From NCBI GenBank assembly GCA_031290155.1, contig JAITOB010000004.1:1-64000 (forward strand): a stretch of 64,000 nt of DNA. The letters are read 5' to 3'. A program made the position numbers and the translations under genes. Shown one piece after another: positions 9,580 through 18,429 of the stretch. Position 1 is the stretch's first letter; every line of letters begins with the position of its first letter. A model generated the notes under the pieces. The model made no database searches. It saw only the letters and a list, made by a program, of their open reading frames with translations, and was not told where the DNA came from. The stretch is from Endomicrobium sp. (GTDB lineage: Bacteria > Elusimicrobiota > Endomicrobiia > Endomicrobiales > Endomicrobiaceae).

Positions 9580-10137
9580 TTGGAAAACAAAAAACATGAA
9601 ATTTTAGAGGAAGAGAAATATGAAAAACAAGGCTGCAATTGTAATGATGCCAGAGACGATAAAATCGCGGAACTTGAAATTTTAAAACAATCAGTTGAAG
9701 ACAAAAGTAAACAGGCGCAAGACTTTTATGACCAGCTTTTAAGACTTAAAGCTGATTTCGAAAATTACAGAAAACGTTCTGAAAAAGAAAAAAAAGATTA
9801 TTTAGAGTGGGGGAAAGAAAAAATTCTTCTTAAACAGCTTAGCATAGATGATATTTTACAGCAGGCTTTAAAAAGCGCAAAAGAAGGCAACAACATGGAA
9901 AGTATAATAATAGGCCTTGAATTGATAAACAAAGAGTTTTCAAAGATGTTAAAAGAGGAAGGGGTTGAAGAAATACAGTGTGAAAAGTTTGACCCGAATA
10001 TATGCGAAGCATTAGAACAAGTTGAGAGTGAAGCTGAAGATGAAACAATTTTGGAAGTTTACCAAAAAGGCTACAAAATAAACGGTAAACTTATAAGAAC
10101 CACTAAAGTTAAAGTAGCAAAAAATATAAAAAAATAA
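9580..10137 (+). CDS. grpE: Nucleotide exchange factor GrpE
   Basis: A 185-residue protein with an acidic, coiled-coil N-terminal half and the family core. The text LRLKADFENYRKRSEKEKKD leads the long helix, and the C-terminal beta-wing ends with YKINGKLIRTTKVKVAK. GrpE releases ADP from DnaK. Translation starts at TTG (9580), preceded by AGGAGGT, one base after the hrcA stop, so the two genes are coupled. No other start fits. Confidence 0.92.
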   Translation: MENKKHEILEEEKYEKQGCNCNDARDDKIAELEILKQSVEDKSKQAQDFYDQLLRLKADFENYRKRSEKEKKDYLEWGKEKILLKQLSIDDILQQALKSAKEGNNMESIIIGLELINKEFSKMLKEEGVEEIQCEKFDPNICEALEQVESEAEDETILEVYQKGYKINGKLIRTTKVKVAKNIKK

Positions 10138-10307
10138 AATACAGTTGTTACAATTTTTGGATAATTTTTACATAAAACGAAAATAATTTAGACAACTTTA
10201 GCAGCAAAGCAAATATAAACAGCAATAAAATAAGTAAAGTTTAAAAATTTAGTTTATATTATACAGTTTTGATAGTAGTATTATCGGTATAAATAAAAAA
10301 ATACATA

Positions 10308-10319
10308 GGGGGGGGAGTT
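10308..10319 (+). promoter_or_regulatory. Homopolymeric G ribosome-binding site of dnaK
   Basis: Eight consecutive guanines (10308-10315) plus AGTT sit immediately before the dnaK ATG, where a GGAGG-type site is expected. G runs can pair with the CCUCC of 16S rRNA through G-U wobble. A tract of this length is rare in such AT-rich DNA and prone to length change. Confidence 0.6.
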
Positions 10320-12194
10320 ATGGCAAAAATTATCGGTATAGATTTAGGAACATCAAATTCTGCGGCGGCTATTATGGAGGGTGGAAAAACCACTCTTGTT
10401 CCTTCAGCTGAAGGAACAACGTTGGGAGGCAAAGCATTCCCATCTTACGTTGCATTTACAAAGGACGGACAGCTTTTAGTAGGCGAGCCTGCAAGAAGAC
10501 AAGCAGTTACAAATCCGGAAGGAACAATAAGCGCTTTTAAAAGGAAAATGGGAACAGATTACAAATACACGCTAAGCGGTAAAGAATTTACTCCTCAGCA
10601 GCTTTCAGGGTTTATTTTACAAAAGATTAAAAAAGATGCAGAAGCTTATTTAGGCGAAACAATAACAAAAGCCGTTGTTACTGTTCCGGCGTATTTTAAC
10701 GACAACCAAAGACAGGCAACAAAAGATGCAGGCGCAATTGCCGGGCTTGAAGTTGTAAGGCTTGTCAACGAGCCTACGGCAGCGTCGCTTGCTTACGGCA
10801 TAGACAAAGTAGGAAAAGAACAGAGGATACTGGTTTTTGATCTTGGTGGCGGAACTTTAGATGTAACAATTATGGAAATGGGCGCAGAAGGAACATTTGA
10901 AGTTCTTTCAACTTCAGGCGATACGCAGCTTGGCGGAACCGATATGGATAACGTTTTAATTGATTATACAGCTGAAGATTTTAAAAAAGCAAACGGAATA
11001 GATTTAAGAAAAGATAAAATGGCAGTTCAGCGTTTAAAAGAAGCAGCTGAAAAAGCAAAAATAGAACTTTCAAATGTTTTAGAAACTGACATTAATCTTC
11101 CGTTTATCACAGCCGACGCCTCAGGTCCTAAGCATTTAACGATGAAGTTTACCAGGGCAACGCTTGAAAACCTTGTAAGGCCTATAGTTGAAAGATGTAA
11201 AACATCAATTGACCAGGTAATAAAAGATGCAAAGCTTACAGCTGAAACAATTACAAAAATAATTTTAGTTGGCGGACCTACCAGAATGCCTATAGTGCAA
11301 AAATTTGTTGAAGAACATGTAAGCAAAAAAGTAGAGCGCGGAATAGATCCTATGGAATGTGTATGTTTCGGAGCGGCTGTACAAGCGGCAGTATTGACAG
11401 GAGACGTAAAAGATATTCTTCTTTTAGACGTTACTCCTCTTACGCTAGGACTTGAAACTATGGGCGGCGTAAGAACTATTTTAATAGATAGAAATACAAC
11501 GGTTCCTGTAAAACGCTCTCAAATATTTTCAACTGCGGCAGATAATCAGCCAAGCGTTGAAATTAACGTTCTTCAAGGCGAGAGGCCGATGGCAAAAGAC
11601 AATTTGTCGCTTGGCAGATTTATGCTTGACGGGATACCGCCAGCCCCAAGAGGCATCCCTCAGATAGAAGTTACTTTTGATATAGACGCAAATGGTATTT
11701 TACATGTTTCAGCAAAAGATAAAGGAACCGGAAAAGAACAGTCTATTAAAATATCGTCAACAACAAAACTTTCAAAAGATGATATAGACAAATATGTAAA
11801 AGAAGCAGAGCGGTACGCTTCAGAAGACACAAAACACAAAGAAGAAATTGAAGCAAGAAACGAAGCAGATAATCTTGTTTATTCAGTTGAAAAAAGCTTA
11901 AAAGACCACGGCGATAAAATTTCAGCTGACGACAGACTTGCTATAGAACAAGCATTAACTTCTGCAAAAGAAGCATTAAAAGGAAACGATATTGCAGCAA
12001 TTAAATCAACAAAAGAAGCATTAACGACGGCATCCCATAAACTTGCTGAAGCCGTATATAAATCTTCCCAGACGCAAGTGGACCATGGAGCGGCGCAAGG
12101 AACGCAAGGTCAGCCTCAAGGAGATACGCATCAAAATAATAATGCCAGTGAAAAAGTAATTGACGCAGAAATTGTAGATGGAGATAAAAAATAA
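10320..12194 (+). CDS. dnaK: Chaperone DnaK (Hsp70)
   Basis: Full-length 624-residue Hsp70. The ATPase domain holds [13 protein letters not shown] (residues 6-18), [17 protein letters not shown] and [15 protein letters not shown]. The interdomain linker region [14 protein letters not shown] follows, then a substrate-binding beta domain with [13 protein letters not shown] helical lid ends in a Q/G/H-rich spacer and the conserved acidic tail [12 protein letters not shown]. It works in the cytoplasm with DnaJ and GrpE. It is separated from grpE by 182 bases, in which I see no second CIRCE. Its translation depends on the G8 ribosome-binding site. Confidence 0.97.
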   Translation: MAKIIGIDLGTSNSAAAIMEGGKTTLVPSAEGTTLGGKAFPSYVAFTKDGQLLVGEPARRQAVTNPEGTISAFKRKMGTDYKYTLSGKEFTPQQLSGFILQKIKKDAEAYLGETITKAVVTVPAYFNDNQRQATKDAGAIAGLEVVRLVNEPTAASLAYGIDKVGKEQRILVFDLGGGTLDVTIMEMGAEGTFEVLSTSGDTQLGGTDMDNVLIDYTAEDFKKANGIDLRKDKMAVQRLKEAAEKAKIELSNVLETDINLPFITADASGPKHLTMKFTRATLENLVRPIVERCKTSIDQVIKDAKLTAETITKIILVGGPTRMPIVQKFVEEHVSKKVERGIDPMECVCFGAAVQAAVLTGDVKDILLLDVTPLTLGLETMGGVRTILIDRNTTVPVKRSQIFSTAADNQPSVEINVLQGERPMAKDNLSLGRFMLDGIPPAPRGIPQIEVTFDIDANGILHVSAKDKGTGKEQSIKISSTTKLSKDDIDKYVKEAERYASEDTKHKEEIEARNEADNLVYSVEKSLKDHGDKISADDRLAIEQALTSAKEALKGNDIAAIKSTKEALTTASHKLAEAVYKSSQTQVDHGAAQGTQGQPQGDTHQNNNASEKVIDAEIVDGDKK

Positions 12195-12233
12195 TTAAAT
12201 ACTTATACTATTTCTTGTACTTATAATTATTTT

Positions 12234-12272
12234 TGTGTCGGCAAAATTTATTATTCAGGTTTTGCCGACACA
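12234..12272 (+). terminator. Perfect 13-bp stem-loop between dnaK and dnaJ
   Basis: TGTGTCGGCAAAA (12234-12246) and its exact complement TTTTGCCGACACA (12260-12272) flank a 13-base loop. There is no long uridine tract after it, so it is more likely a partial terminator or an mRNA-stabilising/processing hairpin that lowers dnaJ relative to dnaK than a full stop. Confidence 0.55.
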
Positions 12273-12353
12273 ATATTTATCCGGCTGTAAAATATTTTTA
12301 TAGGAAATTTGCGGTATACCCGTTATAAGATTATTAATAAGGAACAAAACAAA

Positions 12354-13487
12354 ATGAAACGCGATTACTATGAAGTGCTCGGAGTTAGTAAAACCGCTGC
12401 TGCAGATGAAATCAAGTCAACTTATAGAAAGCTTGCTTTAAAATATCATCCGGATAAAAACCCGGACAACAAAGAAGCTGAAGAAAAATTCAAAGAGATA
12501 AACGAAGCCTATGAAGTGCTTTCCGACACACAGAAAAAACAACAATATGATACTTTTGGGCATAACAACATTAACGGAGGAAACCCTTTCGCCGGTCAAG
12601 GCAGCTATACACAACAATACAGCGGTGATTTTTCAAATATGGGAGATATCTTCGGCGATATTTTTGATGGCATTTTCAGCGGCACTTCTAACGGACGCGG
12701 AAGAGCTTCGCAAAGAAATGGCGAAGATTTACGTTATGATATAGAAGTTTCTTATCTTGACGCAATGAAAGGCAAGGAGATATCCATCGATATACCTAAA
12801 AAGGAAACTTGTTCTGTTTGCCATGGTACCGGCAGTAAAGACGGGGTGGTTCCTAAGCAGTGCGCAGCATGTAAAGGGAAAGGGCAAGTAAGATATTCTC
12901 AAGGTTTTTTCTCTTTCAGCCAAGAGTGTCCTCACTGTAAAGGCAAGGGAACTGTCATAAGCAGGCATTGTTATGAATGTAAAGGCGAGGGAACTGTAAA
13001 TAAAAGAAAAAATATTAAAGTTAAAATTCCTGCAGGAGTTGATGAAGGAACATCTTTAAAAGTTTCGGCTTCCGGCAATGCTGGCTCTAACGGCGCGCCG
13101 CCAGGAGATTTATATGTCGTAATACATATGAAACAAACCGAGGGATTTCAAAGAAACGGCGATGACTTGTATACGGAAATTGCTATTTCCTTTCCGCAGA
13201 CGGCAATGGGAATTGATTACAGCGTGCCTGTCTTAGAAGGGCAAGTAAAAGTAAAAATTCCGCCGTCAACACAACCCGGTACTATTTTAAGAATACGTGA
13301 GCAAGGATTTCCAAAACTTGGCAGAAAAAGCAGAGGAGATCTTTATATTAAAATAAATCTTTCTATGCCAAAACATATGACTGACGCGCAAAAAAGGGCG
13401 CTTTTTGAATATGCAAAATCTATGGGAGAAATTCCAAGAGCCGAACAATACCAAGGTGATAGTTTTTTTAAGAAAATTTTCAGGTAA
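12354..13487 (+). CDS. dnaJ: Co-chaperone DnaJ
   Basis: Full DnaJ architecture in 377 residues: J domain with the catalytic HPD tripeptide near residues 33-35, a glycine/phenylalanine-rich region, four zinc-binding CxxCxGxG repeats ([36 protein letters not shown]), and the C-terminal substrate-binding barrels. It delivers clients to DnaK and stimulates its ATPase. The ATG at 12354 preceded by AAGGA is chosen. An in-frame upstream start at 12309 would add 15 residues not seen in the family. It ends 20 bases from the convergent jag gene. Confidence 0.95.
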   Translation: MKRDYYEVLGVSKTAAADEIKSTYRKLALKYHPDKNPDNKEAEEKFKEINEAYEVLSDTQKKQQYDTFGHNNINGGNPFAGQGSYTQQYSGDFSNMGDIFGDIFDGIFSGTSNGRGRASQRNGEDLRYDIEVSYLDAMKGKEISIDIPKKETCSVCHGTGSKDGVVPKQCAACKGKGQVRYSQGFFSFSQECPHCKGKGTVISRHCYECKGEGTVNKRKNIKVKIPAGVDEGTSLKVSASGNAGSNGAPPGDLYVVIHMKQTEGFQRNGDDLYTEIAISFPQTAMGIDYSVPVLEGQVKVKIPPSTQPGTILRIREQGFPKLGRKSRGDLYIKINLSMPKHMTDAQKRALFEYAKSMGEIPRAEQYQGDSFFKKIFR

Positions 13488-13506
13488 AATAATCTGACAT
13501 ACTGTA

Positions 13507-13977
13507 TTAAACTTTCTCTGTAATTTCACAATCCAAATTTACTTTAATTATACTGTCAAATTCTTTATTCACAATAATTTGGGCGATGTATTCTAAAGCT
13601 TTAAGAGTTTGTTCGCTTTTATCAATAATATAAGAATTTTTCGTTACTGTTATATTTAAGTTTACTGCATTATTTTTAAAAGAAGATTCTATTTTTGAAA
13701 AGCCCATATTCATTTCAGAGAAGATTTTTGTCAAAATTAACTCCGTTCTTTTACAAATTTTTTTATGCGGAATTTTAAGAAGAATTTTATCATTATATTT
13801 ATACTCCTCTACAGATATCAAAACAACTGCAGGTTTCGCACCCATAAGGCCAAAAAGCCCTTTTAAACCTTCGCTTGCAATTTTTATTTCTACATCTTCT
13901 TTGTTGCAACCCAGTTGCAACAAACCATTGTTTATCGCTTCTGACACAGTTTTTCCTTTAAATTCTATTTCCTGCAT
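13507..13977 (-). CDS. jag: Jag/KhpB-like protein lacking R3H domain
   Basis: The first 50 residues form a clear Jag-N domain (IEFKGKTVSEAINNGLLQLG, then EGLKGLFGLMGAKPAVV). Residues about 75-156 correspond to the KH domain, but the RNA-contacting GxxG loop is replaced by IIDKSEQT. The protein stops at 156 residues without the C-terminal R3H domain that most homologues carry. The stop lies only 20 bases from the end of dnaJ, so no R3H coding remains in any frame. The gene follows yidC, the standard neighbourhood. RNA binding is probably weakened; the Jag-N part may still act with YidC. Confidence 0.8.
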   Translation of the reverse strand: MQEIEFKGKTVSEAINNGLLQLGCNKEDVEIKIASEGLKGLFGLMGAKPAVVLISVEEYKYNDKILLKIPHKKICKRTELILTKIFSEMNMGFSKIESSFKNNAVNLNITVTKNSYIIDKSEQTLKALEYIAQIIVNKEFDSIIKVNLDCEITEKV

Positions 13978-13998
13978 ATTTTATCCCCGCCAGCACAA

Positions 13999-15549
13999 TT
14001 AAACGTGCTTTATATAAGTTGCATTCTTTTTTATTGTAAAATATTGTTCTATCATTGAAATAATGCTATTAGTAAGCCAATAGAGCACAAGTCCGGACGG
14101 AAATGACCAAAACATAAATGTAAACACTACAGGCATTATATACATTATTCTTTTTTGCATAGGATCCGATGTTACGGCAGTCATTCTCTGCTGTAAAAAC
14201 ATTCCTATACCCATTATTAATGGCAGAAGATTCAAATTAAAAAAACCTAAATGCATAAACTGATCCGAGGTAGATAAATCTTTTATCCATAAAATCCAAC
14301 CTTCGTTTCTAAGTTCATAGGCATTTCTTAACATTGTAAAAAAAGCCCAGAAAATAGGAAGTTGTAAAAGCATCGGCAAGCAACCGGATAAAGGATTAGC
14401 TTTTTGAGTTCTGTAAACATTTAACATTTCAGCTTGAAGTCTCTGCGGATTATCTTTATATTTGGTTTGAATATCTTTTATTATAGGTTGTATGCGTTTC
14501 ATAGCAGCTGTGGATTTAAAACTTTTTAAGGTTAATGGAAAAACTAAAATTTGTATTGCCACTGCAAGTATCATAATAGCCCAGCCATAATTGCGCGTTA
14601 TTTTATGAAAAAATGCCAAAACTGCAAAAGCAGTTTTTCCCAAAATGCCAAAGAATCCAAAGTCTACAGTTTTTTCAAGTCCTAAATTGTAAGTTTTTAA
14701 ATAAGTATATCCTTTAGGTCCTATATAAAAGTCAATAGAATAACTTTTTTTATTAATATCTTGAGGAACTTTTGCCGTAAGAGTAACGGAGTAAGGATGG
14801 TTTTTATCAAGTCTTAACGGAGTAATCTTATCAAAATCCACGGGTTTTTCAGGTATAAATGCCACAAGGAAATATCTATTATCTATAGCCGTCCATTTAT
14901 GTATAGAAGCGATTTCAGAAGAAGTTTTAAGTTTTTTGAGTTTATTTGGTTTTGCTTCAGTGTAGGCCAAAACTCTTGTCAATGAAATATTTTCTTTTAG
15001 TTCCTTGTTATCAGTGCCAAGCCCGGGACCCCATTCAAGCTCTATATGAGGCAATACTGTTCTTTTGGCTTTTTCAATAGAAATATTTAAATTATGCATA
15101 TAAAAATCTGAAAAATTATATGTTTTTGTAATTTTCCAGCCTTCTATAGAACTATATTCAAAGACTATTTTTTTATTGGATTTTGCGGTAATTTTATAAA
15201 TTGATCCAGGAAAATTTGCCATAGCAGGCGCTGATTCCGGAAAGACTAAGTCCACCCATTTACCGTCTTTTTCTTTAATAGACCAGTTTAAGACTGCTGC
15301 GCCTCTATTTGTTAAAATAACTTTATATTGTTCTGTTTTAACCGTTATCTGTTCTTCTTTACTTATATCATCTATAACATTTTTATTTAAATCCGTATTT
15401 TTAACTTCATAAGAATTTAAATCAGCAGATACATTCCGGGGTTGTTCAAATTGCTGATAAGGTTGTTTTTTCTGCGGAGTAAGAAAAAAATACCAGATAA
15501 AAATCGTAAAAGCCGACACAACAACAAATAAAATAGAGTTTTTTTGCAT
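13999..15549 (-). CDS. yidC: Membrane protein insertase YidC
   Basis: A 516-residue YidC of Gram-negative layout. It has an N-terminal signal-anchor (ILFVVVSAFTIFIWYFFLTP), a large periplasmic domain to about residue 300, then five conserved helices with AIMILAVAIQILVFPLTLKS, NPLSGCLPMLLQLPIFWAFF and FPSGLVLYWLTNSIIS. It inserts proteins into the inner membrane with or without SecYEG. It lies in the conserved order rpmH-rnpA-yidD-yidC-jag, and its start codon shares a base with the yidD stop. Confidence 0.96.
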   Translation of the reverse strand: MQKNSILFVVVSAFTIFIWYFFLTPQKKQPYQQFEQPRNVSADLNSYEVKNTDLNKNVIDDISKEEQITVKTEQYKVILTNRGAAVLNWSIKEKDGKWVDLVFPESAPAMANFPGSIYKITAKSNKKIVFEYSSIEGWKITKTYNFSDFYMHNLNISIEKAKRTVLPHIELEWGPGLGTDNKELKENISLTRVLAYTEAKPNKLKKLKTSSEIASIHKWTAIDNRYFLVAFIPEKPVDFDKITPLRLDKNHPYSVTLTAKVPQDINKKSYSIDFYIGPKGYTYLKTYNLGLEKTVDFGFFGILGKTAFAVLAFFHKITRNYGWAIMILAVAIQILVFPLTLKSFKSTAAMKRIQPIIKDIQTKYKDNPQRLQAEMLNVYRTQKANPLSGCLPMLLQLPIFWAFFTMLRNAYELRNEGWILWIKDLSTSDQFMHLGFFNLNLLPLIMGIGMFLQQRMTAVTSDPMQKRIMYIMPVVFTFMFWSFPSGLVLYWLTNSIISMIEQYFTIKKNATYIKHV

Positions 15550-15791
15550 TATGACTTCCTTTTGACATTAAATTTCTGTTCGTATAAGGGCACAGGATCA
15601 AACCCTCCTGCGCAAAAAGGATGACAACGAATAATTCTTTTAAGAGCTAAAAAAGAACCTTTCAATAAACCGTACACTTCTATTGCCTGATAAGCATAAG
15701 TGGAACAAGTAGGCTGGAAACGACATCTGGACGGAAAAATTTGAGAAACAAATTTATAACATTTAATTAATAGAAGCGCGATTCGCTTCAT
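15549..15791 (-). CDS. yidD: Membrane protein insertion efficiency factor YidD
   Basis: A complete 80-residue YidD. The signature [20 protein letters not shown] is followed by [24 protein letters not shown], shared with almost every family member. An amphipathic N-terminal helix should hold it at the inner membrane, where it aids YidC. It is four bases downstream of rnpA and overlaps yidC by one base. Confidence 0.95.
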   Translation of the reverse strand: MKRIALLLIKCYKFVSQIFPSRCRFQPTCSTYAYQAIEVYGLLKGSFLALKRIIRCHPFCAGGFDPVPLYEQKFNVKRKS

Positions 15792-15794
15792 ATA

Positions 15795-16169
15795 TCACTC
15801 CATATTCAAGAATAATTTCGCGCTTTTTAGTAAACCTAAAATATTTTTCTTTAAACTGTTATAACCCACTGATGCAGTTTCTGGTTTGGAAACAAAAATT
15901 AAATCTAATCCCGACTTTAATAAATATTTATTAGTTCTAAAAATTTCTCTTAATTTTCTTTTTGTTTTGTTTCTTATAACAGCCTTTCCTACTTTTTTAG
16001 GAGTAATAAGTCCTAACCTTCTTATACTGCACTTATCATTTCTTTTATAAACTAAAATTTTTATATATTTATTTTCAAGTCTTAACCCATTTTTAAATAC
16101 TTGATTGAAATCTCCTTGGGTATGGAGTCGTTCAAAATAAGTAAAAGAAAACTTTTTTTTTGACAGCAT
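15795..16169 (-). CDS. rnpA: Ribonuclease P protein component
   Basis: The family signature is visible: a central RRLGLITPKKVGKAVIRNKTKRKLRE stretch containing the RNR-like basic motif (RNKTKRKLRE) that contacts the P RNA. RNase P trims tRNA 5' ends. I place the start at the ATG at 16169, which has GGAAG just upstream and gives 124 residues. A GTG at 16235 overlapping rpmH would add 22 residues without similarity. It sits between rpmH and yidD as in most bacteria. Confidence 0.9.
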   Translation of the reverse strand: MLSKKKFSFTYFERLHTQGDFNQVFKNGLRLENKYIKILVYKRNDKCSIRRLGLITPKKVGKAVIRNKTKRKLREIFRTNKYLLKSGLDLIFVSKPETASVGYNSLKKNILGLLKSAKLFLNME

Positions 16170-16227
16170 CTTCCAATAACACACCGCTTGACAGATTTTT
16201 CTTATTTTGTCATACGCATAAACTATT

Positions 16228-16362
16228 TTATGCACTAAGCGTCTTACGGCCTTTTCTCCTACGGGCGCTCAAAACTTTTCTTCCACCAGGCGTCGACATT
16301 CTTGCTATAAAACCTAATTTTTTTTTTCTTCTGTCTTTGTTCGGCTGAAACGTTCTTTTCAT
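16228..16362 (-). CDS. rpmH: Ribosomal protein bL34
   Basis: A 44-residue, strongly basic protein beginning [18 protein letters not shown] and continuing [20 protein letters not shown], which is unmistakable bL34. It is a small component of the large ribosomal subunit near the exit tunnel. It heads the rpmH-rnpA-yidD-yidC-jag operon and has its own promoter directly upstream. dnaA, often found divergent from rpmH, is absent here. Confidence 0.96.
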   Translation of the reverse strand: MKRTFQPNKDRRKKKLGFIARMSTPGGRKVLSARRRKGRKTLSA

Positions 16363-16398
16363 ATTTTAAATCCTTTTTGCCGCTGCTATAATTATCGT

Positions 16399-16428
16399 AT
16401 TATACCTAAAATTCAGATTTAGTGTCAA
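16399..16428 (-). promoter_or_regulatory. Promoter of the rpmH operon
   Basis: Minus-strand TTGACA (16423-16428), 18-base spacer and a perfect TATAAT (16399-16404), 37 bases before the rpmH ATG. Strong match to sigma-70 consensus. Confidence 0.8.
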
Positions 16429-16790
16429 CAACGCATTATATATAAACTAAATATTTTAATGCTGTATAGAAATATAGTTCTATACAAGACAAGGATTTTA
16501 CTATACGTTGGTATTTTGTATGTTTCTAATTCTAATTTTTTTAATGGACTGTTTTCAATTCCGATTTATAAGTTTTTTTATAATTTTAAAGCATACGCCT
16601 GCCACTTCAATATTGTTTTACGTCAATATACCAATGAATTTTTACGCATATAATCGCTATGGCTGTAATCAACGCATTCCATATAATATATAATTGAAAA
16701 AAATAGGACGCAAACTTTATTTAAAACCCTGAACAATGTATAGGTAAAGCTTTTTATTTTAATATTTTATGTGTTACAATACTAATAAGT
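16429..16790. other. Divergent intergenic region with an inverted repeat
   Basis: About 360 AT-rich bases between the rpmH promoter and the tRNA nucleotidyltransferase gene. A perfect 9-bp inverted repeat, TGTATAGAA-ATATAG-TTCTATACA, lies at 16463-16486. A TACAAT box at 16772-16777 may be the -10 of the downstream gene. Short open stretches here look random. I found no convincing DnaA boxes, so an origin of replication is not supported. Confidence 0.45.
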
Positions 16791-18176
16791 ATGAAAAATA
16801 TAGTTATTCCTCAAAGGTATGAATCAATAATTAATAAAATTTCTACTACTGCAAAAGAAACCGGTTTTGACGCATATATAGTAGGAGGATTTGTAAGAGA
16901 TTTATTAATAAAAAGAGAGCCTGAAGATTTAGATATCATGGTTTCTAACAAATTAAACGACAAAGACGGGCGATCAGCCGGAATAAATTTTTCTAAACTC
17001 CTGACAACCAAATATAAACTGCATAATCCTGTAACTTTCACCAAATTCGGGACATCGAAACTATTTATAGATAATGAGGAAGTAGAGTTTGTAATGCCTA
17101 GAAAAGAGTATTATTCTAAATATTCAAGAAATCCGCATACGCAGCTTGCTTCTTTAGAACAAGATGCTTTAAGACGGGATTTTACTATAAACGCTTTGTT
17201 TTTAAGACTTACCGATATGAAAATCTTGGATCTTACTTTTCATGGCATAGACGATATCAAAAACAAGATTATAAGAGTGGCTGATACTCAAAATGCCGAA
17301 ATAATATTTAAACAAGATCCTTTAAGAATTTTCCGCGCCGTACGGCAAAGCTTGCAGCTTGGATTTACGATTGAACCTAAAACTTATGCTGCTATGAAAA
17401 TCTCAGTACCGCGGATAAATATTGTTTCTAATGAACGCATAAGGAATGAAATAAATAAAATTTTAATTGAAAAAAAACCATCAAAAGCATTTAAGATGAT
17501 GGATGAAATTAATATATTAATTAAAATTTTGCCCGAACTTGCAAGATTAAACACTTTAAAACAATATGAAAAACATCATATTGAAAACTTATTTATAGAC
17601 ACTATGGAAGTTTTAGACAAAGTAAGAGACGATCTTATTTTAAGAATGTCAGCTTTACTGCATAATATAGGAAATGCATATAAAAATGAAGACGATAAAA
17701 TCCACTTCTATAGTAATAATTCTACAGGAGTTAAAGAGGCCGTAATTATTTTAAAGAGACTTATATACTCAAAAGAATTTATACAGAAAACCATATCAGT
17801 TATACAAAACAATATTTCTGCAATACGTTCGTCTGACTGGACAGACGGCAGCGTGCGTAAATTTGTTAAAAGATGCGGCAGCGAATTAGATTTAATAATG
17901 GAATTTTCAAAAGTCTATTTCAATAACAATAAAAACTACGCTAAGTTTATTAAACTCAAAAGAAGAATTAAAGATTTAAAATCAAAAAATACGCTGTATA
18001 TTAAACCTGAACCGCTGACGGGAAGAGAAATGATGAATATATTTAATATGCCTGCCGGTAAATGGATAAAAAAAGCTAAGAATAAAATAGAAGAAATGCA
18101 GATTGAAAATCCAAACCTTACAAAAGCAGAAGCAATTGAAGCAGTAAAAGAAATATTGACAACGTCTATGATATAA
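16791..18176 (+). CDS. cca: tRNA nucleotidyltransferase / poly(A) polymerase family
   Basis: The class II nucleotidyltransferase head has GGFVRDLL (residues 31-38) and the catalytic DLDIMV carboxylates. It is followed by the RRDFTINAL and RIFRAVRQSLQL motifs of CCA-adding or poly(A)-polymerase enzymes, then an HD-like domain. In that domain the usual HD pair reads HN (LLHNIGNAY), so metal-dependent phosphohydrolase activity is probably absent. At 461 residues it is full length. It most likely adds CCA to tRNA 3' ends: the only tRNA in this window, tRNA-Pro, has no encoded CCA, which makes such an enzyme essential. Poly(A) polymerase cannot be excluded from sequence alone. Confidence 0.88.
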   Translation: MKNIVIPQRYESIINKISTTAKETGFDAYIVGGFVRDLLIKREPEDLDIMVSNKLNDKDGRSAGINFSKLLTTKYKLHNPVTFTKFGTSKLFIDNEEVEFVMPRKEYYSKYSRNPHTQLASLEQDALRRDFTINALFLRLTDMKILDLTFHGIDDIKNKIIRVADTQNAEIIFKQDPLRIFRAVRQSLQLGFTIEPKTYAAMKISVPRINIVSNERIRNEINKILIEKKPSKAFKMMDEINILIKILPELARLNTLKQYEKHHIENLFIDTMEVLDKVRDDLILRMSALLHNIGNAYKNEDDKIHFYSNNSTGVKEAVIILKRLIYSKEFIQKTISVIQNNISAIRSSDWTDGSVRKFVKRCGSELDLIMEFSKVYFNNNKNYAKFIKLKRRIKDLKSKNTLYIKPEPLTGREMMNIFNMPAGKWIKKAKNKIEEMQIENPNLTKAEAIEAVKEILTTSMI

Positions 18177-18201
18177 TAGATAAAAAGAAAAAGAGACTCG
18201 A

Positions 18202-18420
18202 ATGTCTGAAGAAAAAATCCGAAACGGAAACCGAAAACGCTAATCTTGACAAATTGAACGTACCTATGATATTGAGGGACTCCTCGCAGGAGGGGCGGCA
18301 AGTGTTATTATTGGAATTATAATTTCTTTTGATTTTATTTTTGCAATGGAAATAGGCATGTTTTTAGGTCTTATTGTTGAAACAAGATTTAAAAAGAAAA
18401 AAGACAAAACTATTAAATAG
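18202..18420 (+). pseudogene. Small membrane protein, frameshifted
   Basis: An ATG-led frame of 13 codons (MSEEKIRNGNRKR) stops early. A second frame continues with EGLLAGGAASVIIGIIIS, a second hydrophobic stretch (MEIGMFLGLIVE) and a lysine-rich tail. Together they would make a protein of about 70 residues with two membrane segments, broken by a single shift near 18240. I do not recognise the family. It follows cca by 25 bases. Confidence 0.4.
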
Positions 18421-18429
18421 GAGTTCCAT

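Noticed and set aside
12511-12968. Additional small genes overlapping dnaJ and other intact genes in alternative frames
   Set aside because: They are out-of-frame readings of strongly conserved coding sequence and lack their own start signals.
16459-16693. Two overlapping 60-odd codon frames in the gap before cca
   Set aside because: Composition simply mirrors AT-rich DNA (I, Y, F, N), there is no ribosome-binding site, and the frames are out of phase with any known protein.
18240-18300. CTCCT-CGC-AGGAG hairpin after cca as a terminator
   Set aside because: It falls within the readable part of the small membrane protein remnant (the LLAGGA segment) and has no T tract.
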